DNA of 64,000 nt, from positions 310,001 to 374,000 of the forward strand of contig MU130237.1 in the NCBI GenBank assembly GCA_015039465.1. The letters are read 5' to 3'. Positions 59,758 to 64,000 of this stretch are shown here, piece by piece (position 1 is the first letter of the stretch; each line of letters begins with the position of its first letter). The DNA comes from Phlegmacium glaucopus (lineage: Eukaryota > Basidiomycota > Agaricomycetes > Agaricales > Cortinariaceae). Below the pieces are notes generated by a model. The model saw only the letters and a program-made list of their open reading frames with translations. It was not told where the DNA came from and made no database searches. The position numbers and the translations under genes are program-made.

Positions 59758-60728
59758 TCACATAATGCCTTTAGCAAAAGAAACACCAAAAATATGGTGT
59801 CGATCGTTTCTAGGGTCCCTGAAGTCTGTGAATGGTTCAGTTAGGTGGGCAATGAGGGGTCTAGATCTCGTTAGTTCGCCGCGTAAATGAGTCGAAAGAA
59901 AAATGTCGAACCTCTGCGGTGTGTTGCTTGGGGGTGGCATCGGGCCAAATTGCTTCTTGCGCATGCTTTCTACTCGACCTGACTTTTCGTTAGACTCGAA
60001 GAACGATAAAGTATGGAAATACCCACTCTCGACTATATCCCGGACTTCAGGAAGGTCGGCTGCAGAAGCAGATACCTAGGAGTTGATGAGTACAATTTGA
60101 GCGACAACTTAGATATTATCACCTACCACCAATTGAGATCCATTAAGGACCATGCCATGACACGCCAAAGCCTTCCTGGCAGATCGGGGCTTCATAAATT
60201 CGATGGAGGCGTATTGGCGATCACGAGGCCCTAGAACCTCTTTGGGAACGGCGAGACCTGCCATGACAGCCTGACCGCGGCTGCAGCGAATGATGGTCTG
60301 TTTGATCTGTCCACAGTGTCCGAAGAAATCTTCTAGTAGAGTTATAGTGATTGTCGACTCTAACTGTATGTGCAACGTTAGAAATTGATCAGAAGCTACA
60401 CTCGAGGTCTGAAGTCTTGTGGCATACTGACATTACCAACATACACATGGTTAACGTCACGAACGATAGGTTTGCGGCTTTGGATTTCCTCTTTCTTCTT
60501 CTGCATCTTCTTCGCCCCTTCGGCTTGAGTAAGTTTGATGTCTCTACCATTGGTTCGTAGACGCTTATTGTGGCGTTCGTGTTTTGCTTTTGAGGTACCT
60601 TCGTGTGGAGGAGCTAGATGGCTCTGAAAGAGAGTCAGAGTTTTAATTAGGTTAACTTTAGTTAAACTTACTAGGTCTGGGCCAGGTTGAGCCTTGTCGG
60701 TGTTCGAGGTAACGGCAGTGATACGCAT
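59758..60728 (-). CDS. RNA-recognition-motif (RRM) protein
   Basis: Starts MRITAVTSNTDKAQPGPDL; after an intron SHLAPPHEGTSKAKHERHNK and a Lys-rich helix (TQAEGAKKMQKKKEEIQSRK). One RRM: RNP2-like HVYVGNVS, then STITITLLEDFFGHCGQIKQ, and RNP1 position RDRQYASIEFMKPRSARKAL, ending LNGSQLVVSASAADLPEVRD. The C-terminal exon is MRKKQFGPMPPPSNTPQR-type, and the frame remains open to 59758; the exact end is uncertain because alternative introns are possible. The specific orthologue is not clear (candidates are pre-mRNA or polyadenylate-binding proteins with a single RRM). Confidence 0.75.
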
Positions 60729-61136
60729 GGCTTATAATCCTGAGTTGAGTTGAGACGGTGAGAGGGTGAATCTTGAGTTAGAGTAATGCGATAAGATGTT
60801 CAAGATTCTGCCACTTATAACCGTTTCCAATTCGGCCAAAGCGCCGTGGCCGTGATTGCTTTGGCCGTGATCAAATTGCCTGCCGAACATAATTCCGACT
60901 TTGACTGTGGCCGCCAGAGCCCAAATGAGCGAACAATGAGGCGATGTAGGTGGCCCTAACTAACCCAAGAATCCAACTTGGAGATCCCGCGGAATGAGTC
61001 CGAATGACTACTTTTGTCAAGGCCAGGAGAGGCCACCAAACACGTGCCACCACCATTAATTTCTAACAGCGACTGAATTTTTGATTGGCAGAGTCCAGAC
61101 GAGCCAAAGTCCAACTCTCGAAGTCTATATCCTAAT
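60729..61136. other. Bidirectional promoter, RRM gene / LYR gene
   Basis: About 410 bases between divergent starts. Holds the repeated word ggccgtg near 60847-60872 (cgtggccgtgattgctttggccgtgatc). No gene supported. Confidence 0.4.
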
Positions 61137-61559
61137 ATGCCTTTGGAACAGACCATTTTATATCGCAGCCTCCTCAGAGAGCTCCGATTATCTGTCCGTA
61201 ATTTCTTCATGTCAACGAGTTGCTCTCAACCAAATTTGACGCGCAGATTTCAACCCCTCGAAAAGTCAACAGAGATATCATGACCCACTTTCGTTCCTTA
61301 GTCGAATCGTATCGGGGCGAGGCCCATGGTAAAGCCAAGCGCAATCTAGAGGACGCAGTATTGTTCCTCAAGTCGCAACGCGAGCACAAGGTTGTCCTAA
61401 AAAAAACACTTACCTTGTGAATATGTCTCTGACTTTTGGTTCTAACTTTAGCGTCTTTTGGAAAGATACAATCCTTTGTTTGACCTAACGGCTGAAGAGA
61501 GGATAGAGGCGACAGCTCGGAGAGTCGGTTTGAGCATGCCTCTTACGCATAAGCCATAG
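61137..61559 (+). CDS. LYR-motif mitochondrial assembly factor, Fmc1-like
   Basis: Three exons, 61137..61193, 61247..61390, 61452..61559; 102 residues. The start gives MPLEQTILYRSLLRELRLS with the LYR tripeptide at residues 8-10, typical of small LYR chaperones that bind acyl-ACP. It continues ISTPRKVNRDIMTHFRSLVE, KAKRNLEDAVLFLKSQREHK and RLLERYNPLFDLTAEERIEA with GLSMPLTHKP at the end. The HFR and helix pattern fits Fmc1, needed for F1-ATPase assembly. Other LYR members are possible. The second donor (GTTGTC) is weak. Confidence 0.75.
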
Positions 61560-61592
61560 ATTGAGTGCTTACATAAACCTAAGAAATATAAT

Positions 61593-62819
61593 ATGCTCGT
61601 CTGTCGCCGACTAATACAGCATATGCCGTCCTCTACACAAGTTTTGAAATGTGATCCATTGTCGATAACTTTTCATCCTTCATGGGATCAACCTCAGATA
61701 ACCTCACCCGAAACCACGGAAGCTCTCAAAATCGCTTCCCATCGGCTCCTTGATTTGGCCCAAACTGTCGTTTTTCCAACGGAAACTGTGTATGGCCTTG
61801 GTGCCTTGGCTCTAGATCCTCAGGCTGTCTCGAAAATTTTCTCCACCAAGGGTCGTCCGCCCGACAATCCCTTGATCGTGCATGTATCATCCACCACCAT
61901 GTTGCATTCCCTTCTTCCACCGGACTATGTCATTCCACAAGTTTACCAGACGCTGATGAAGCATTTCTGGCCTGGCGCACTGACGCTCTTGTTTCCACGT
62001 AATCCTGATGTAGTCCCGGCAATCGTCACTGCGAACCAGTCCACTGTTGCCATCCGAATTCCATCCCATCCCGTCGCTCGAGCTTTGATTGCGGTCGCCA
62101 ATGCTCCTCTTGCAGCCCCCAGTGCCAATACGTCTGGAAAGCCGAGTCCAACGCGTGCCTCCCATGTTTTTAACGATTTAGGTGGCAAGGTTAGCCTCAT
62201 CCTTGACGGCGGTCCATGCGAAGTTGGGTTAGAGAGCACAGTGGTTGACGGTTTGCATGCAGACGGAAACATACGCGTGCTAAGACCTGGCGGAATTACG
62301 GTCGAAGACCTCGAACGAGTATTACTCCAGGATACGAAGAATGGCGAGCAGATTTCAAAAGTTTTGGTTCATAAACGCGACTATACTGACAACGCGATCG
62401 AAAGCGCACCAACAACGCCAGGAATGAAGTATCAACATTACTCTCCATCCGTCCCAGTCATCCTTCTCCTAACACATTCTGATCCTCGCAACAACCATCG
62501 TCGAGTCAGGTTTTTGGAATATGCCAAGTCTTTACAAACAAATATTAGATTGAAGGTCGGGGTCCTAGCCCCGACAGAATCTGGATTATGGGACCAGCTG
62601 TTCCTCGTTGAAGATATCGATTGGCATCGTTATCCTCTAGGCCCGGTTGCAGATCCATCAGTGATCGCGTACCGGCTTTTTGATGGATTATTGACTTTAG
62701 AGCAACAGGGTGTAGACCTAATGTTCATCGAAGAGGTTGATGAAGAAAGAGAAGGCCTGGCCATCATGAATCGCGTGCGCAAAGCAGCCGGGGAATCCGT
62801 GTCTGTCTCATTTAATTAA
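61593..62819 (+). CDS. SUA5: Threonylcarbamoyl-AMP synthase
   Basis: First step of t6A modification at position 37 of ANN-decoding tRNAs. Single exon, 408 residues, or fewer if the Met at residue 11 is used. YrdC domain: TVVFPTETVYGLGALALDP, IFSTKGRPPDNPLIVHVSST, HFWPGALTLLFPRNP, TVAIRIPSHPVARALIAVAN, LAAPSANTSGKPSPTRASHV and LILDGGPCEVGLESTVVDGL. The SUA5 linker PGMKYQHYSPSVPVILL leads to a Sua5 C-terminal domain ending MNRVRKAAGESVSVSFN. The N-terminal MLVCRRLIQHM could target mitochondria if the first Met is used. It starts 33 bases after the LYR gene stop. Confidence 0.95.
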   Translation: MLVCRRLIQHMPSSTQVLKCDPLSITFHPSWDQPQITSPETTEALKIASHRLLDLAQTVVFPTETVYGLGALALDPQAVSKIFSTKGRPPDNPLIVHVSSTTMLHSLLPPDYVIPQVYQTLMKHFWPGALTLLFPRNPDVVPAIVTANQSTVAIRIPSHPVARALIAVANAPLAAPSANTSGKPSPTRASHVFNDLGGKVSLILDGGPCEVGLESTVVDGLHADGNIRVLRPGGITVEDLERVLLQDTKNGEQISKVLVHKRDYTDNAIESAPTTPGMKYQHYSPSVPVILLLTHSDPRNNHRRVRFLEYAKSLQTNIRLKVGVLAPTESGLWDQLFLVEDIDWHRYPLGPVADPSVIAYRLFDGLLTLEQQGVDLMFIEEVDEEREGLAIMNRVRKAAGESVSVSFN

Positions 62820-63250
62820 TTTTACTTACACTCCTAGACGTTTGGACATAGACACCAGCAGGGGATCCCACAAGTTAAAACATTTGAATATTCTCGAAAA
62901 ATTGTTGAGAATATCAAGTTGAATGTTATTCCGCAGATAAGCTGACCATCACCGTAACTGCACGCGAAGAGCGATCTAACCGAAGTACTGCGCAGTCATA
63001 TTCATTCATTGGACCTCGTGGTTGGCCTCAGTGGCCACTAATACCGGCTTTGTGCTCAGATACTTACCTTTGATACCGCCTCGTGAGGGCATTCGCAAAT
63101 ATCACAGGACGCGCTCGACTTTGTCTTTGTTCTTGATGTCGAGCTTCTACTTATATAAAGAAATGCCATGGTTCTTCCTACAACTAGACCAGCATCCATC
63201 GCTGCCTTCGTCGGCCACCTCTTTCTTACAATTTTGTAACGATCCTCAAA
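62820..63250. other. Intergenic, upstream of the HMG-box gene
   Basis: About 430 bases containing the promoter of the HMG gene and the SUA5 3' end. A short imperfect inverted repeat is visible near 62887-62911 (atattctcgaaaaattgttgagaatat). No gene supported. Confidence 0.4.
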
Positions 63251-64000
63251 ATGACTTCTACAAGTAAGTATGATAACCCTCTCATGCTTTATCTTTGCTG
63301 ACTGTTTGACTTTGATATCCTTAATTAAACAAGAACAACCTATACCATTCCAACTCTATACCATTGCTTCAATCAGCCCTTCCCCCGAGCCTAGCCGGGC
63401 CCCCCACTATAATAATCCACTTACGAACCCTACTTTTACCCAACAACTTCCTTTTTATCCTGAGGTTCCTCTTTCCAAAGTTGTTCGTGGGATACCAAGA
63501 TATGGGCACTCCCCTAGCTCTAGCTGTAAGCCATGCGAGCTACCTCCGATTTTTCCCAGTACTCTTGAACCATCTTCCGTTGAAAGTCCTTTGCCAGCAA
63601 TCTACGTCTTCGACCTCAGCAATACCTTCCAATCCATCCGCCGCTTGTCCCCGCATTCCCCGTCTGCCTGACGCTTTCATGTTACTTCGATCGGATTTCT
63701 TGAAGGGTGGGATCATTCCTAGTAATGTAGGACGCCGCCAGCAGGATCTTAGCCGCATCGTAGGCGAAGTGTGGAATATGCTGGGTCCCGCGGAAGGGGC
63801 AAAATGGCACGAACGAGCGGCAATAGCTTTGAGTGAGCATCAACAAAAGAACCCTGGCTTTAAATTACGCCAGCGCCTCAAGGGTCGCGTCGCAACAAGA
63901 GCAGAGGTTGAGGAGATCCCACTCCCGACAAACTCGACAATATTCGCGATATCAGAAAAGCATGGGACCGTCGCCTCCCCCTGTGCGGAAGCGAAGACAA
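63251..64000 (+). CDS. HMG-box protein, MATA-HMG type (3' part beyond window)
   Basis: Exon 1 is 63251..63263, exon 2 starts at 63334; the protein begins MTSTKQPIPFQLYTIASISP and is Pro/Ser-rich. The HMG box lies in another frame of the 3' part: RIPRLPDAFMLLRSDFL, then RRQQDLSRIVGEVWNML, AKWHERAAIALSEHQQKNPG. One frame change is needed between about 63520 and 63620; a very short intron (GTAAGC...CCCAG) would do this, but it is only 34 bases. The box is of the sequence-specific type used by fungal sexual-development regulators. The window cuts the gene. Confidence 0.8.

Noticed and set aside
61726..62272. Several long minus-strand frames inside SUA5
   Set aside because: Antisense shadows of a single long, clearly conserved exon.
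63251..64000. A mating-type (MAT-B or homeodomain) locus at the right edge
   Set aside because: One HMG box alone is not diagnostic; no homeodomain, pheromone or pheromone-receptor gene is in the window.

Overview
The window is nuclear DNA of a basidiomycete fungus, most likely an Agaricomycete (mushroom-forming class). The evidence is about 33 densely packed protein genes on both strands, most interrupted by short GT..AG introns of about 45-75 bases and several by micro-exons of 11-32 bases. Both protein families and gene neighbours look fungal: a basidiomycete-style F-box protein, a Zn2Cys6 protein, a SLIP-GC-like large GTPase and an HMG-box protein. There are no operons, Shine-Dalgarno sites, CRISPR arrays, rRNA genes or convincing tRNAs. 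All gene models are my manual splicing; exon joints are inferred from splice signals, reading frame and family similarity.

Layout. 1-9 kb: ER syntaxin Ufe1 (cut by the left edge), an F-box protein, the CTD phosphatase SSU72, a 1-Cys peroxiredoxin, a small unknown gene, proteasome alpha2 (PRE8) and a Zn2Cys6 protein. 10-24 kb: aldehyde dehydrogenase, cytochrome oxidase subunit COX8/7c, a complete Dicer, a head-to-head unknown gene, a fungal membrane protein and the ribosome-biogenesis factor FAF1. 24-38 kb: an unknown low-complexity protein, a ZNRD2/p27-like zinc-ribbon protein, the ER mannosidase Mnl1/EDEM, APRT, a 2.5-kb gene-free stretch holding a decayed inverted-repeat element, ribosomal protein eS1, ATG10 and mitochondrial acetoacetyl-CoA thiolase (ERG10). 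38-50 kb: a large unknown protein, a SLIP-GC-like GTPase, a Tyr/Gly/His-rich small protein, GPN3, PYM and an Fmp32/CCDC90 family protein. 50-64 kb: PET191/COA5, IBA57, a phosphopantetheinyl transferase, ELP2, an eIF4A-derived pseudo-helicase, an RRM protein, an LYR protein (Fmc1-like), SUA5 and the start of an HMG-box protein (cut by the right edge).

Most genes are housekeeping: secretory quality control (Ufe1, Mnl1), mitochondrial assembly (COX8, PET191, IBA57, PPT2, Fmc1-like, Fmp32), tRNA modification (ELP2, SUA5) and RNA metabolism (SSU72, Dicer, PYM, FAF1, eS1). Tight head-to-head pairs are frequent (Dicer/unknown, eS1/ATG10, GPN3/PYM, PET191/IBA57, PPT2/ELP2).

The most unusual content is two helicase-fold proteins that appear to have lost their ATPase motifs: the Dicer, whose Walker A and DECH motifs are replaced while both RNase III centres are intact, and an eIF4A-like protein with every catalytic motif altered and a ~450-residue N-terminal extension. 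An uncharacterised 396-residue protein is transcribed head-to-head with this Dicer and is the best candidate for a new partner.
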